Positions 7,040 to 15,375 of a stretch of DNA of 29,559 bases are shown piece by piece (within the stretch, counting starts at the first letter, position 1; the number at the start of each line of letters is the position of its first letter). The notes beneath the pieces were generated by a model, which saw nothing but the letters and a program-made list of their open reading frames with translations, was not told the DNA's origin and searched no databases. Source of the stretch: an uncultured Christensenella sp. (GTDB lineage Bacteria > Bacillota > Clostridia > Christensenellales > UBA3700). The stretch lies in the NCBI GenBank assembly GCA_910578245.1, contig CAJTPC010000001.1, positions 174,110-203,668 on the forward strand, in the 5' to 3' direction. A program made the translations under genes and the position numbers.

Positions 7040-7108
7040 CCTTATAAGGTATTATGTGTCGAATTGGCAAGATTTTGATTGCATCTTGCCAACTTGATAT
7101 GGTAGAAT
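7040..7108. promoter_or_regulatory. Divergent promoter region of array 1 with a perfect operator-like inverted repeat
   Basis: TTGGCAAGAT (7064-7073) and ATCTTGCCAA (7083-7092) form a perfect 10-bp inverted repeat with a 9-nt spacer. On the minus strand the left arm contains the TTGCCA -35 box of the array (with TATAAG at 7046-7041, inside the palindrome CCTTATAAGG). On the plus strand the right arm lies between TTGCAT (7079-7084) and an extended -10, TGG-TAGAAT (7103-7108), for the small gene. A protein bound here would affect both directions. Confidence 0.7.
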
Positions 7109-7138
7109 ATAGACAATACAACGAAAGGAGAAAATCTA

Positions 7139-7360
7139 ATGAAATGCAAAAAAGAACTTACGAAAGATGAAATGGAAATGTATTTGCGCGCTGTTTTAGA
7201 AAAGACGGTTAATTCAAAAGATTTATTGGCAGAAATTTTGCCGTTGCTGGAGGAGTACTTTATTGCAGGGTTTGATTTGACTGACGAGAATATCGTAGTA
7301 GAAATGCTCAATAAGCAAAAATTCAGAATTATTATTGAAGAAATTAAAGAAGAGGAATAA
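7139..7360 (+). CDS. Small acidic protein divergent from array 1, 73 aa
   Basis: A soluble protein, strongly acidic (18 Asp/Glu against 11 Lys/Arg). The N-terminal two thirds look helical; the end (NIVVEMLNKQKFRIIIEEI) looks like a beta hairpin. The last 43 residues align without gaps with the end of the small protein at 20650-20841, with 16 identities including DLL, EY and QKF-x(3)-IEEI. Both genes face a four-gene double-HTH array. The ATG has an AAAGGAG site 8 nt upstream. I know no function; candidates are a partner or antagonist of the HTH proteins, or the gene they repress. Confidence 0.8.
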   Translation: MKCKKELTKDEMEMYLRAVLEKTVNSKDLLAEILPLLEEYFIAGFDLTDENIVVEMLNKQKFRIIIEEIKEEE

Positions 7361-7396
7361 TAAGTAAATTGATATAACGTATTAAGGAGAAAAAAT

Positions 7397-7428
7397 AAAA
7401 AGAGATAGGCGAGCGCCTATCTCTTTTT
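7397..7428. terminator. Bidirectional terminator between the small acidic gene and fba
   Basis: AAAAAGAGATAGGC (7397-7410) pairs perfectly with GCCTATCTCTTTTT (7415-7428) around a GAGC loop: a 14-bp stem with A and T tracts on the two sides, suited to ending transcripts from both convergent genes. Confidence 0.9.
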
Positions 7429-7442
7429 GGTTTTGCTTGTAA

Positions 7443-8396
7443 TTACTTGCCGAGAATTTCGTCAGCCTTGCCTGCGCAACCAAGTACGTTGACAAGCTTG
7501 TGCTTAACGATGTACTTGATATTTGCTCTTGCGTCGCCGAGATATTGTCTTGGGTCGAAGTGGTCCGGATGCTCTGTGAAGTGCTTGCGGATACCTGCGG
7601 TGCAAGCCATTCTGAGGTCAGAGTCGATATTTATCTTACATACTGCCATAGAAGCTGCTTGACGAAGCATTTCTTCAGGTACGCCGATAGCGTCGTTGAG
7701 CTTACCGCCGTTCTCATTGACAATCTTTACGAATTCTTGCGGTACGGAAGAAGCGCCGTGGAGTACTATTGGGAACTGTGGCAATCTCTTGCTTACTTCT
7801 TCAAGAATGTCAAAGCGAAGTTGCGGCTTTGTTCCCGGCTTGAACTTGAATGCGCCGTGGGAAGTACCGATAGCGATTGCGAGCGAGTCAACGCCTGTCT
7901 TGGTTACAAATTCCTCAACTTCTTCCGGACGGGTATAGGAGCTGTCTTCAGCAGATACCTTTACGTCGTCCTCAACGCCTGCAAGACGTCCGAGTTCGCC
8001 TTCTACGGTTACGCCGTGGTCGTGAGCGTACTCAACGACTTTCTTTGTCAATTCGATATTGTCCTTGAAAGAGTGGTGGCTACCGTCGATCATAACGGAG
8101 TTGAAACCGCCGTCGATACAGCTCTTGCAAAGCTCAAAGGTGTCGCCGTGGTCGAGGTGAAGACATATAGGAAGGTGGCTTACTTCTTCAGCCGCTTCTA
8201 CCATTTTGCGAAGATAAGTAGGGTTAGCGTACTTTCTTGCGCCGGAAGAAACTTGAAGTATAAGCGGAGCGTTTTCTTCGGTAGCGGCTTCTACGATACC
8301 TTGAATAATTTCCATATTGTTTACGTTGAAAGCGCCGATAGCGTAATGTCCGGCATATGCTTTCTTAAACATTTCTTTTGATGTTACGAGTGGCAT
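7443..8396 (-). CDS. fba: Class II fructose-bisphosphate aldolase
   Basis: A 317-residue zinc-dependent aldolase that cleaves fructose 1,6-bisphosphate to glyceraldehyde 3-phosphate and dihydroxyacetone phosphate in glycolysis, and runs in reverse in gluconeogenesis. Visible markers are the HLDHGD motif (catalytic Asp82, zinc ligand His83), the zinc-site EGELG segment (residues 132-136), the His of GTSHGAFKF, and the VLHGASSV and NIDSDLR phosphate-binding segments. Length is normal for the family. The ATG at 8396 follows a GGAGGTC site. It is a single-gene unit, with its own promoter (8427-8455) and a terminator downstream. Confidence 0.97.
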   Translation of the reverse strand: MPLVTSKEMFKKAYAGHYAIGAFNVNNMEIIQGIVEAATEENAPLILQVSSGARKYANPTYLRKMVEAAEEVSHLPICLHLDHGDTFELCKSCIDGGFNSVMIDGSHHSFKDNIELTKKVVEYAHDHGVTVEGELGRLAGVEDDVKVSAEDSSYTRPEEVEEFVTKTGVDSLAIAIGTSHGAFKFKPGTKPQLRFDILEEVSKRLPQFPIVLHGASSVPQEFVKIVNENGGKLNDAIGVPEEMLRQAASMAVCKINIDSDLRMACTAGIRKHFTEHPDHFDPRQYLGDARANIKYIVKHKLVNVLGCAGKADEILGK

Positions 8397-8426
8397 AAAT
8401 GACCTCCAATTTTTTTTGTCAAATAG

Positions 8427-8455
8427 ATTTTAGCACAATACGGCTTAAATTACAA
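8427..8455 (-). promoter_or_regulatory. Promoter of fba
   Basis: Minus strand: TTGTAA (8455-8450), a 17-nt spacer ending in TGC, then TAAAAT (8432-8427), giving an extended -10. It lies about 30 nt before the fba start. Confidence 0.6.
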
Positions 8456-8530
8456 CCTTTTTGCAATAATTTAGTTCCAAGGTTTTTTTGTTGTTGGGGC
8501 AAAGATACGTTGAAAAGTTTTGAATAGCTA

Positions 8531-8561
8531 TTGACAAAATACTAAAACTACATATTATAAT
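8531..8561 (+). promoter_or_regulatory. Promoter of the GH36-like gene
   Basis: A consensus TTGACA (8531-8536) is followed by TATTAT (8553-8558, 16-nt spacer), overlapping TATAAT (8556-8561, 19-nt spacer). It lies about 50 nt before the start codon, which has a TAAGGAG site. Confidence 0.65.
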
Positions 8562-8613
8562 AGATATGTAGTGAGAAATACCAACTAAAAATACATCGTT
8601 TAAGGAGCAAATT

Positions 8614-9510
8614 ATGGATATATCCCAAATCAAATACGATATTAAATACAAAGCGGGCGGTAAGACTTTTGTCTGCCAAGATAATAAGTGTCAGCATTTT
8701 TCATTGACGACTTCTATTGTCAACGGAGTATTAAAGGTAGCGCTAGATGCAAAAGCCAAAGTAACCTTTGTGAAATTCGATATACGAATGCCTTATAAGT
8801 ATGGCGAAAGCGATAGAATTTTTGTCAACGGCTACCAGAGTTGGACGGACAGCATGGAGTACGAGCCAAAGGGGCAAATGAAAGAATTGACAAGATTTAC
8901 TGAGTTTTTGGTCACAAAGACGATATTGAAGGCAATGGGACTGCCCAAGGCGGGGGATATACTCTTTTGGAAATACCCTAGAAAGAGCGGAGTTTTCTAC
9001 GGCTGGTCGTACGGTTACGTGCGCCGCGGAGAGGACGTGGAAATATTCGGGTCGTTGAATGAGCGCTACGGATATACGGTAGTTACTTTTGATTGCAACA
9101 ATAGTGAGGTTGTGATTTCCAAAGAACTGCAAAACGTAGTATACTTTGGAGAAAACAATTTGTTGGAACTTGCGCATATATGCGGGAAATACGATGAGGC
9201 TTTTGACGAATATTTTAATAAAATGGGCGTAAAATCCCGCGAGGATAAAAAACGATGCGGATATACTTCTTGGTATAATTATTACAACTGTATTAGCGAA
9301 TCAGTTATCAATCGCGACTTAGAAGCTATATCCAATCAAGATATTAAATTCGACTGCTTCCAAATCGACGACGGTTATCAGGAGCATATAGGCGATTGGC
9401 TTATTACCGACAAAAAGAAGTTTCCCAATGGCATGAAAGCCATTGCGGACAACATTCATTCTAAGGGCATGATTATGGCTTGCTCCGTTTGCGGGCGTAA
9501 AGAAGTCTAA
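8614..9510 (+). pseudogene. Alpha-galactosidase-like GH36 protein, N-terminal half, frameshifted
   Basis: 298 residues before a premature stop. The N-terminal beta-rich domain (NGYQSWTDSMEYEP) and the start of the TIM barrel (YTSWYNYYNCISE, CFQIDDGYQEHIGDW, FPNGMKAIADNIHSKGM) match the GH36/melibiase family, whose members remove terminal alpha-galactose from oligosaccharides. After SKGM the expected barrel sequence is lost and 12 unrelated residues lead to a stop. The expected WLAPFAGVKKSKL continues in another frame from 9476. The simplest explanation is an 8-nt deletion or a 1-nt insertion near 9470-9478. The promoter and ribosome site are intact, so the damage is recent, or it is an assembly error. 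No signal peptide, so the intact enzyme would be cytoplasmic. Confidence 0.8.
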
Positions 9511-10267
9511 ATTGTTCAGAGAGCATCCTGAATGGTTTATCAAAGATAAATACGGCAAGCCGTATAATACGGGACATAACTGGGGAGGCTTTTATTCTCT
9601 CGACATATACAACGAGGGCGCTAGGGAGTATATAAAACACGTCTTTGACACGGTACTTAACGACTGGGGTTACGACCTTGTCAAACTTGACTTTTTGTAC
9701 GGCGCTTGCGTATTGCCTATCCACAATAAGACGCGCGGTGAGATAATGTGCGACGCTATGGATTTATTGAGAGAGTGTTGTAAGGATAAATTGATACTTG
9801 GATGCGGAGTTCCGCTCATGCCTGCATTCGGCAAAGTGGACTATTGCCGTATAGGCTCTGACGTAGAGCTGTCTTGGAAGAATACAAGACACAAGATAAG
9901 AGATGACGTTTCCACTCCTCATACGATATGCAATACTATTTTCCGCCGTCATCTCAACGGCAGAGCATGGATGAACGATCCCGATGTATTTTTGCTGAGA
10001 GATTACAATATGAAAATGAGCTTTCAACAGCGAAAGCTAGTAGCAAAGATAAACTCGACTTTCGGCAGTCTGCTCTTTATTTCCGATGACGTAAGCACTT
10101 ACAATCAAGAGCAGAAAGACGCGCTCAAAGCCACTTTTGCGCAAAAGGATATTAAGATAATCTCTGCGGAATTTGTAGAAAAAGACGTAATGAAAGCGGT
10201 TTTTGAAGAGGATGGGAAGTCTATTACGCTAAAGTTCAACGTACGCAACGGAGAATACGTATTATAG
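9473..10267 (+). pseudogene. Alpha-galactosidase-like GH36 protein, C-terminal half, out of frame
   Basis: This is the continuation of the upstream gene in a different frame. Homology resumes at WLAPFAGVKKSKLFREHPEWF (from 9476), so the TTG at 9512 is not a real start, and there is no ribosome site there. It contains the barrel segment YDLVKLDFLYGA, whose Asp is the likely nucleophile, and YCRIGSDVELSW, whose Asp is the likely acid/base, followed by the C-terminal beta domain. Joined, the two halves give about 550 residues, a reasonable length for a compact GH36 enzyme. Both catalytic residues lie in this second half, so the N-terminal product alone cannot be active. Confidence 0.8.
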
Positions 10268-10283
10268 AACCGTTTTACAGCCT

Positions 10284-10313
10284 AACAACGCGACCTGAGA
10301 GGGTTGCGTTGTT
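10284..10313 (+). terminator. Hairpin after the GH36-like gene, weak terminator
   Basis: AACAACGCGACC (10284-10295) pairs with GGTTGCGTTGTT (10302-10313), with one G-T pair and a TGAGAG loop. The following stretch GTATTATACG has few T residues, so termination may be inefficient. Confidence 0.5.
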
Positions 10314-10469
10314 GTATTATACGCAAATTTTACATTAAAAGTTGTAATGTAAATATTAGATAAAATATTGAGAAAACGCGTATAAAGACCTTGATTTTGC
10401 CCATTAAAAATATTAAACTTAAGATACAAATATTTTTGCATGAGAATATAAGTGGACGTAGGTTTATCA

Positions 10470-10495
10470 CACAAAGTTTTTGTGAAAAATATAAT
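10470..10495 (+). promoter_or_regulatory. Possible -10 box and small palindrome before the ABC transporter gene
   Basis: A TATAAT at 10490-10495 lies about 30 nt before the start codon. Just upstream is a CACAAA-GTT-TTTGTG inverted repeat (10470-10484), placed where an operator could sit. No good -35 box is visible, so the promoter may need an activator. The rest of the 250-nt gap is AT-rich and without genes. Confidence 0.4.
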
Positions 10496-10521
10496 ACATA
10501 GACTAGGATAGAGGTGGCGGT

Positions 10522-13164
10522 ATGTTGAAGTTGACAAATATCAAAAAAGACTACGTCTTGAACGGCGGGGATACGGTTCCTGCGCTCCAAGGTATTGATT
10601 TGGAGTTCAGAGCAAGCGAGTTTGTATCAATTCTGGGACCATCGGGTTGCGGAAAGACCACCATGCTCAACATTATCGGCGGTCTTGACAGATATACCGA
10701 CGGCGACTTGTCTATCGACGGCATTTCTACCAAACACTACTCCGATGTGGATTGGGACGCATACCGCAATATAAGGATAGGTTTTATTTTTCAAAGTTAC
10801 AATCTTATATCCCACGTTGACATTCTCACCAACGTGGAAATGGCGCTTTTGCTGGCAGGCGTTAGCAAGCAAGAAAGACATCAACGCGCAGTCAAAGCTC
10901 TCGAGGACGTGGGCTTGGGCGAGCACATACATAAAAAGCCCAACCAACTCTCCGGCGGTCAGATGCAAAGAGTTTCTATTGCAAGAGCGCTTATCAACAA
11001 TCCAAGCATTATTCTCGCCGACGAGCCTACAGGAGCGTTGGATTCAAGTACCAGTGTGCAGATAATGGAGATACTAAAAGAAATCTCTTACAACAAACTT
11101 ATTATTATGGTTACGCACAATCCTGAACTTGCAGAGCAGTACTCCAACCGAATAGTTCGTCTAAAAGACGGCTTAGTGGTGGACGACACAAATCCGTTTT
11201 CATCGGAAAGCCAAAAGAATGAGCAGGAGAAGGAAGAGAACGTTAAAGAAAGTTTGACGACTGACGAGGCTAGTGACGAAACAATTCAAGCTCAAGTTGA
11301 ACAAAAGCCCAACGAAGCAGTCTTGGAGAGCAACGCGCAAGACGTAGAGGGGAAGAAGAAAAAGAAAGTAAAGATTGCTAAGATAGATTTTTCTAAACAC
11401 AAGGCTAAAAAACAGCGCAAGAATTTGCTTAAAAAGACGTCGATGTCTTTTGTTTCGGCAATCAAATTGTCTTTCACCAACCTTATGACAAAGAAAGGCA
11501 GAACTTTTATGACGGCGTTTGCAGGTTCAATAGGTATCATTGGCGTGGCTTTGGTACTTGCAATTTCCAACGGTTTTTCTGCGTATATTAACAATTTGCA
11601 AAAGACTATGCTTTCGGGTTATCCGATTACTATAGCTTCGCGTTCGACTAGCATTGAAAATCTGATGAGCACGTATATGTCTATTATGAATTCAGGCAAG
11701 GATAAATACCCTGTGGACGAGAAAGTGTATTCCAACAACTTGTTAAGTTCGATTGGAGATATGATTCACGAGAATGATTTGAGCGAAGATTATATTGCGT
11801 ACATCGACGAAAAGAAAGCGCAGTGGCAAGAAAAAGGTCTTGTAGACAGCGTATACTATAATTACGGTTACAGTTTTTCTGTAATTAACTCAAAAAACAA
11901 CGACGTAGGAAAGAAGTCTTTTACGGATATTCAAAATATCAAGACGGTAAATTGGCAAGAGCTTGTGGGAGATAGGAACTACATCGAGAGCAATTTCGAC
12001 GTAATCGGCGGTAAGTATCCCGATTTGCCTACCGACCTTGTACTCATAGTAGATAATACCAATTCCATATTATCTACCTATCTTGAGGGTATGGGCTTTA
12101 GTTCCGCATTGGCAGGCGCGTACGTTTCCGATAAAAGTTTTACGGATATTTTGGGCGATGGAAAGAAAAAAGAACCTGTTTCTTTCCTTATCCCCAACGC
12201 CAAGGCGCAGTACGTCAAAGGAGCTGTCAATGAAAATACCGGCAACGAATACTTTACAGAGAGATCCGGTAGGACTATTAGAGATATGTATGACAACGGA
12301 GATACCAACGTTCATAAAGCTCAGGTAGTAGGTATTCTTCGTCCAAAAGAGGGCAAGGAGTATTCGCCAGTGCAACCGGGCGTTGCGTATATGCAAGAGC
12401 TTACAGCGCTTATGAGAGAAGAAGCCGAAGGCAGCGAGATAGCAACTGCGCAGAAAGAATGGGATTATAATCCGCTCACAGGCGCAGAATATGATTCCAA
12501 CTCAGGCATGAGCGATATTATGAACTCTTTGATGGGCGGCTCTACTACCGTAATGACGGAAAGAGTGGTTTCGCAAATGATAGGCGTATGTTCGACACCA
12601 AGTTTGATAAGCATTTACGCAAGCGATTTTGACAACAAAGACCTCGTGCTTAAAGACCTTGACGCATGGAATGATACGCATGAAAATAAAGAGCAAGTCA
12701 AGTATACCGACAGCGCCGCTATAATGATAACAATGATAAGTCAAATGATCAAGATTATCACCATTGCGCTGGTATGTTTCTCGTCTGTATCACTTGTCGT
12801 ATCTTCGATAATGATAGGTATTATAACCTACGTGTCGGTCGTAGAGCGTACCAAAGAGATTGGTATATTGCGTTCGCTCGGCGCAAGAAAGAGAGACGTA
12901 TCCAATATCTTCAACGCCGAAACCTTTATCATAGGCTTGGCGGCGGGCGTGATTGGCGTGCTTGTGACGTATCTGTTGAGTATCCCAATCAACTTGGTTA
13001 TCGAGCATCTTCTAGATTCTATGATTACCAATATATGTATGCTAAATCCTTTGCATGCGTTGTTAATGATAGGTCTTAGCATAATATTGACGCTTATCGC
13101 AGGTATTGTTCCGTCGAGAGCGGCGGCAAAGAAAGATCCGGTAATCGCATTAAGGACTGATTAA
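10522..13164 (+). CDS. ABC transporter, ATPase fused to FtsX/MacB-type permease
   Basis: An 880-residue single-chain half-transporter. Residues 1-225 are the ATPase: Walker A GPSGCGKTT (39-47), signature LSGGQ (143-147), Walker B IILADE (163-168), and the D-loop GALDS. A 100-residue charged linker (Glu-rich, then Lys-rich KKKKKVKIAKI) leads to the permease: one membrane segment (GSIGIIGVALVLAISNGF), a long extracytoplasmic domain of about 380 residues, and three C-terminal segments with the FtsX signature ERTKEIGILRSLGARKRDV. In MacB-like systems such mechanotransmitters move or sense peptides, antibiotics or lipoproteins rather than importing nutrients. Fusion of ATPase and permease is typical of MacB and less common in Gram-positives, where two genes are usual. 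The substrate is unknown. Confidence 0.9.
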   Translation: MLKLTNIKKDYVLNGGDTVPALQGIDLEFRASEFVSILGPSGCGKTTMLNIIGGLDRYTDGDLSIDGISTKHYSDVDWDAYRNIRIGFIFQSYNLISHVDILTNVEMALLLAGVSKQERHQRAVKALEDVGLGEHIHKKPNQLSGGQMQRVSIARALINNPSIILADEPTGALDSSTSVQIMEILKEISYNKLIIMVTHNPELAEQYSNRIVRLKDGLVVDDTNPFSSESQKNEQEKEENVKESLTTDEASDETIQAQVEQKPNEAVLESNAQDVEGKKKKKVKIAKIDFSKHKAKKQRKNLLKKTSMSFVSAIKLSFTNLMTKKGRTFMTAFAGSIGIIGVALVLAISNGFSAYINNLQKTMLSGYPITIASRSTSIENLMSTYMSIMNSGKDKYPVDEKVYSNNLLSSIGDMIHENDLSEDYIAYIDEKKAQWQEKGLVDSVYYNYGYSFSVINSKNNDVGKKSFTDIQNIKTVNWQELVGDRNYIESNFDVIGGKYPDLPTDLVLIVDNTNSILSTYLEGMGFSSALAGAYVSDKSFTDILGDGKKKEPVSFLIPNAKAQYVKGAVNENTGNEYFTERSGRTIRDMYDNGDTNVHKAQVVGILRPKEGKEYSPVQPGVAYMQELTALMREEAEGSEIATAQKEWDYNPLTGAEYDSNSGMSDIMNSLMGGSTTVMTERVVSQMIGVCSTPSLISIYASDFDNKDLVLKDLDAWNDTHENKEQVKYTDSAAIMITMISQMIKIITIALVCFSSVSLVVSSIMIGIITYVSVVERTKEIGILRSLGARKRDVSNIFNAETFIIGLAAGVIGVLVTYLLSIPINLVIEHLLDSMITNICMLNPLHALLMIGLSIILTLIAGIVPSRAAAKKDPVIALRTD

Positions 13165-13166
13165 AA

Positions 13167-13327
13167 CGTTTGGCGAGAAGGGAGGCGTCGCAAATTTACA
13201 CGGCAATAACGCTTCCTATTCTTCTTCAAACTCACTTGACGTACAGCAAGTACGACTTCGTTCGTTTTCATCGTCTAGAAAACGTTCTTGCTCGTGAAAA
13301 TCTTCGCCACTCCCTTCTCGCCAAACG
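13167..13327. repeat. 161-bp element bounded by perfect 18-bp inverted repeats
   Basis: CGTTTGGCGAGAAGGGAG (13167-13184) and CTCCCTTCTCGCCAAACG (13310-13327) are exact inverted copies around 125 bp without a gene. Inside is a small hairpin CGTAC-AGCAA-GTACG (13240-13254), which recurs with a different loop near serS (26789-26803). The arms may act as a terminator for the ABC gene, or the unit may be a MITE-like dispersed repeat. No transposase is present. Confidence 0.65.
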
Positions 13328-13376
13328 AGAGGGGAGTTTTGCATATCTTTTCTTGCCAATCGAGAGGGGGATTTTT
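13321..13376. repeat. Imperfect 20-bp direct repeat upstream of alaS
   Basis: CCAAACGAGAGGGGAGTTTT (13321-13340) and CCAATCGAGAGGGGGATTTT (13356-13375) differ at three positions. The first copy overlaps the right arm of the 161-bp element. I see no T-box motif in this leader. Confidence 0.55.
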
Positions 13377-13446
13377 ATTGGAAATCAGTTGCTATTTGAA
13401 GTGTCTTTATATATAATAGAGTTGAATAAAAAATGGCAGGTAGGCT

Positions 13447-15234
13447 ATGAAAGAAATTAAGTCATACGAATTGAGAGAAAAATATCTAAAGTTTTTTGAG
13501 AGCAAGGGTCACAAGATTATTCCGTCGGCTTCGCTTATTCCGGAAAACGATCCGTCGGTACTTTTCACAACGGCGGGAATGCATCCGCTTGTGCCGTATC
13601 TCTTGGGACAAAAGCACCCCGGAGGCAAAAGACTTTGCGACGTGCAGAAGTGTGTGCGTACGGGAGATATTGACGAGGTAGGCGACGCTACGCACTGCAC
13701 TTTCTTCGAGATGCTCGGTAATTGGTCGCTTGGCGATTACTTCAGAAAAGAGTCAATCAACTTTTCTTTTGAATTTCTGACTAAGGTATTGGAAATACCG
13801 GTAAATAAAATAGCCGTTACTGTATTTGCAGGCGATGAGGACTGCCCGCGCGACGAAGAGGCGGCAGATACTTGGGCTAGCCTTGGAATACCTAGGGATA
13901 GGATATTCTATTTGCCCAAATCCAACAACTGGTGGTATGCAGGCGCTACCGGTCCTTGCGGAAGCGATACGGAGATATTTATCGACACCGGCAAAGAGCC
14001 TTGCTCCGAGCATTGCGATCCAAGTTGCGACTGCGGAAAGTGGGTTGAGATTTGGAACAACGTCTTTATGGAATTCAACCGCAACGCAGAGGGCAAGTTC
14101 GAGAAACTCTCCCAACGTAACGTTGATACCGGTATGGGTCTAGAGCGTACTATATGTATGCTCAACGGTTTCAAGTCGGTATACGAAACAGATTTGTTTG
14201 CCGGAGTTATTGCCAAGATCGGACAGCTTGCGGGCAAGAAGTACGGCGAGAATGACGAAGATACAAGAGCAATGCGCATAATTGCAGACCATATTCGTAC
14301 GGCTACGTTTTTGCTGGGTGACGAGAGAGGAGTTGCGCCGTCCAACGTAGACCAAGGCTACGTATTGCGCAGACTTATCCGCAGAAGCGTAAGATTTGCG
14401 CGTCAGCTTAATATTCAACCTCAAAGTTTGGTGGATATAGCCAAGTTGTACGTAGAGCAATACAAGGACGTATACGAAGAGTTAAAGCTCAACAGCCAAA
14501 AGATATACGAAGAACTTGAAAAGGAGATAGACAAGTTTTCAAAGACCTTGGAAGACGGTATCAAACAACTTGATAAGGTTTTGCAATTCGTCAAGGGCGA
14601 TACGCTCAACGGCAAGACGGCGTTTAGACTTTACGATACTTACGGCTTCCCAATAGAGATGACAGTGGAGATATGCAAGGAAAAAGGCTTTGGCGTAGAT
14701 ATTGAGGGATACAAACTCGCTCAAGAGGAACATATCAAGAAATCGCAACAAGGCGCAGAGCAGAAGTTCAAAGGCGGACTTGCAGACAGCAGCGAGATGA
14801 CAACGTACTTGCATACGGCTACGCATTTGTTGCTTGCAAGTCTTAAGAAAGTGCTTGGCGACGAGAATATTCAGCAAAAGGGCAGCAATATTACTCCCGA
14901 AAGACTGAGATTCGACTTCAACTTCCCGCGCCCGTTGACGGACGAGGAAAAGCAAGCCGTAGAACAAGAAGTCAACAACGCTATCGCAAGAGATATACCC
15001 ATCGTTTGTATGGAGATGTCTATTGAAGAGGCGAGAGAAAAGAATGCGGTCGGCGTATTCGGCTCGCGCTACGGCGAAATTGTCAAGGTATATCAAATCG
15101 GCGACGTAGACTTGCAGATATGCGGCGGACCTCACGCTCAGCATACGGGACAGCTCGGTCACTTCAAGATAGAAAAAGAGCAGTCGTCATCGGCAGGTAT
15201 TCGCAGAATAAGAGCTACGATACAACCTAAGTAA
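13447..15234 (+). CDS. alaS: Alanine--tRNA ligase, short form lacking the C-Ala domain
   Basis: 595 residues against about 870 for the usual bacterial enzyme. The class II catalytic core is complete (FFESKGHKIIPSASLIPENDPSVLFTTAGM at the N-terminus; WWYAGATGPCGSDTEIF; NVDTGMGLERT), as are the tRNA-recognition helices. The editing domain keeps its zinc ligands HTATH (about residue 457) and CGGPH (about 558). The protein stops straight after the editing domain, so the DHHA1/C-Ala oligomerization and tRNA-elbow domain is absent. The stop is clean and followed by non-coding sequence, so this is a natural short form, not a frameshift. It charges tRNA-Ala in the cytoplasm. Confidence 0.93.
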   Translation: MKEIKSYELREKYLKFFESKGHKIIPSASLIPENDPSVLFTTAGMHPLVPYLLGQKHPGGKRLCDVQKCVRTGDIDEVGDATHCTFFEMLGNWSLGDYFRKESINFSFEFLTKVLEIPVNKIAVTVFAGDEDCPRDEEAADTWASLGIPRDRIFYLPKSNNWWYAGATGPCGSDTEIFIDTGKEPCSEHCDPSCDCGKWVEIWNNVFMEFNRNAEGKFEKLSQRNVDTGMGLERTICMLNGFKSVYETDLFAGVIAKIGQLAGKKYGENDEDTRAMRIIADHIRTATFLLGDERGVAPSNVDQGYVLRRLIRRSVRFARQLNIQPQSLVDIAKLYVEQYKDVYEELKLNSQKIYEELEKEIDKFSKTLEDGIKQLDKVLQFVKGDTLNGKTAFRLYDTYGFPIEMTVEICKEKGFGVDIEGYKLAQEEHIKKSQQGAEQKFKGGLADSSEMTTYLHTATHLLLASLKKVLGDENIQQKGSNITPERLRFDFNFPRPLTDEEKQAVEQEVNNAIARDIPIVCMEMSIEEAREKNAVGVFGSRYGEIVKVYQIGDVDLQICGGPHAQHTGQLGHFKIEKEQSSSAGIRRIRATIQPK

Positions 15235-15241
15235 AATGATG

Positions 15242-15263
15242 TAGACCTTTCCACTTCGGTCTA
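15242..15263 (+). other. Small hairpin between alaS and spoIIE
   Basis: TAGACC and GGTCTA form a 6-bp stem with a 10-nt loop just after the alaS stop. No T-run follows. The rest of the 140-nt gap shows no gene and no clear promoter. Confidence 0.35.
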
Positions 15264-15375
15264 GGCAACGAAAGGAAGACAGATTGATGGAATTTAGGAT
15301 AGTCGAAGCGACAAAGAAAGTTTTTTACAAAATAAGTTGAGATAATACAAGACTTTTCATAATTCGCCATTACGC

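Noticed and set aside
7500..8381. 293-codon reading frame opposite fba
   Set aside because: It lies wholly antisense to a clear, conserved aldolase gene and has no ribosome site; it reflects codon bias of the real gene.
9465..9515. Programmed frameshift in the GH36 gene
   Set aside because: No slippery heptamer with downstream structure is visible, and about 8 nt seem to be missing compared with the family pattern, which points to a mutation.
13328..13446. T-box leader upstream of alaS (and in the serS spacer)
   Set aside because: No TGGNACCGCG-type antiterminator sequence could be seen in either leader; only repeats.
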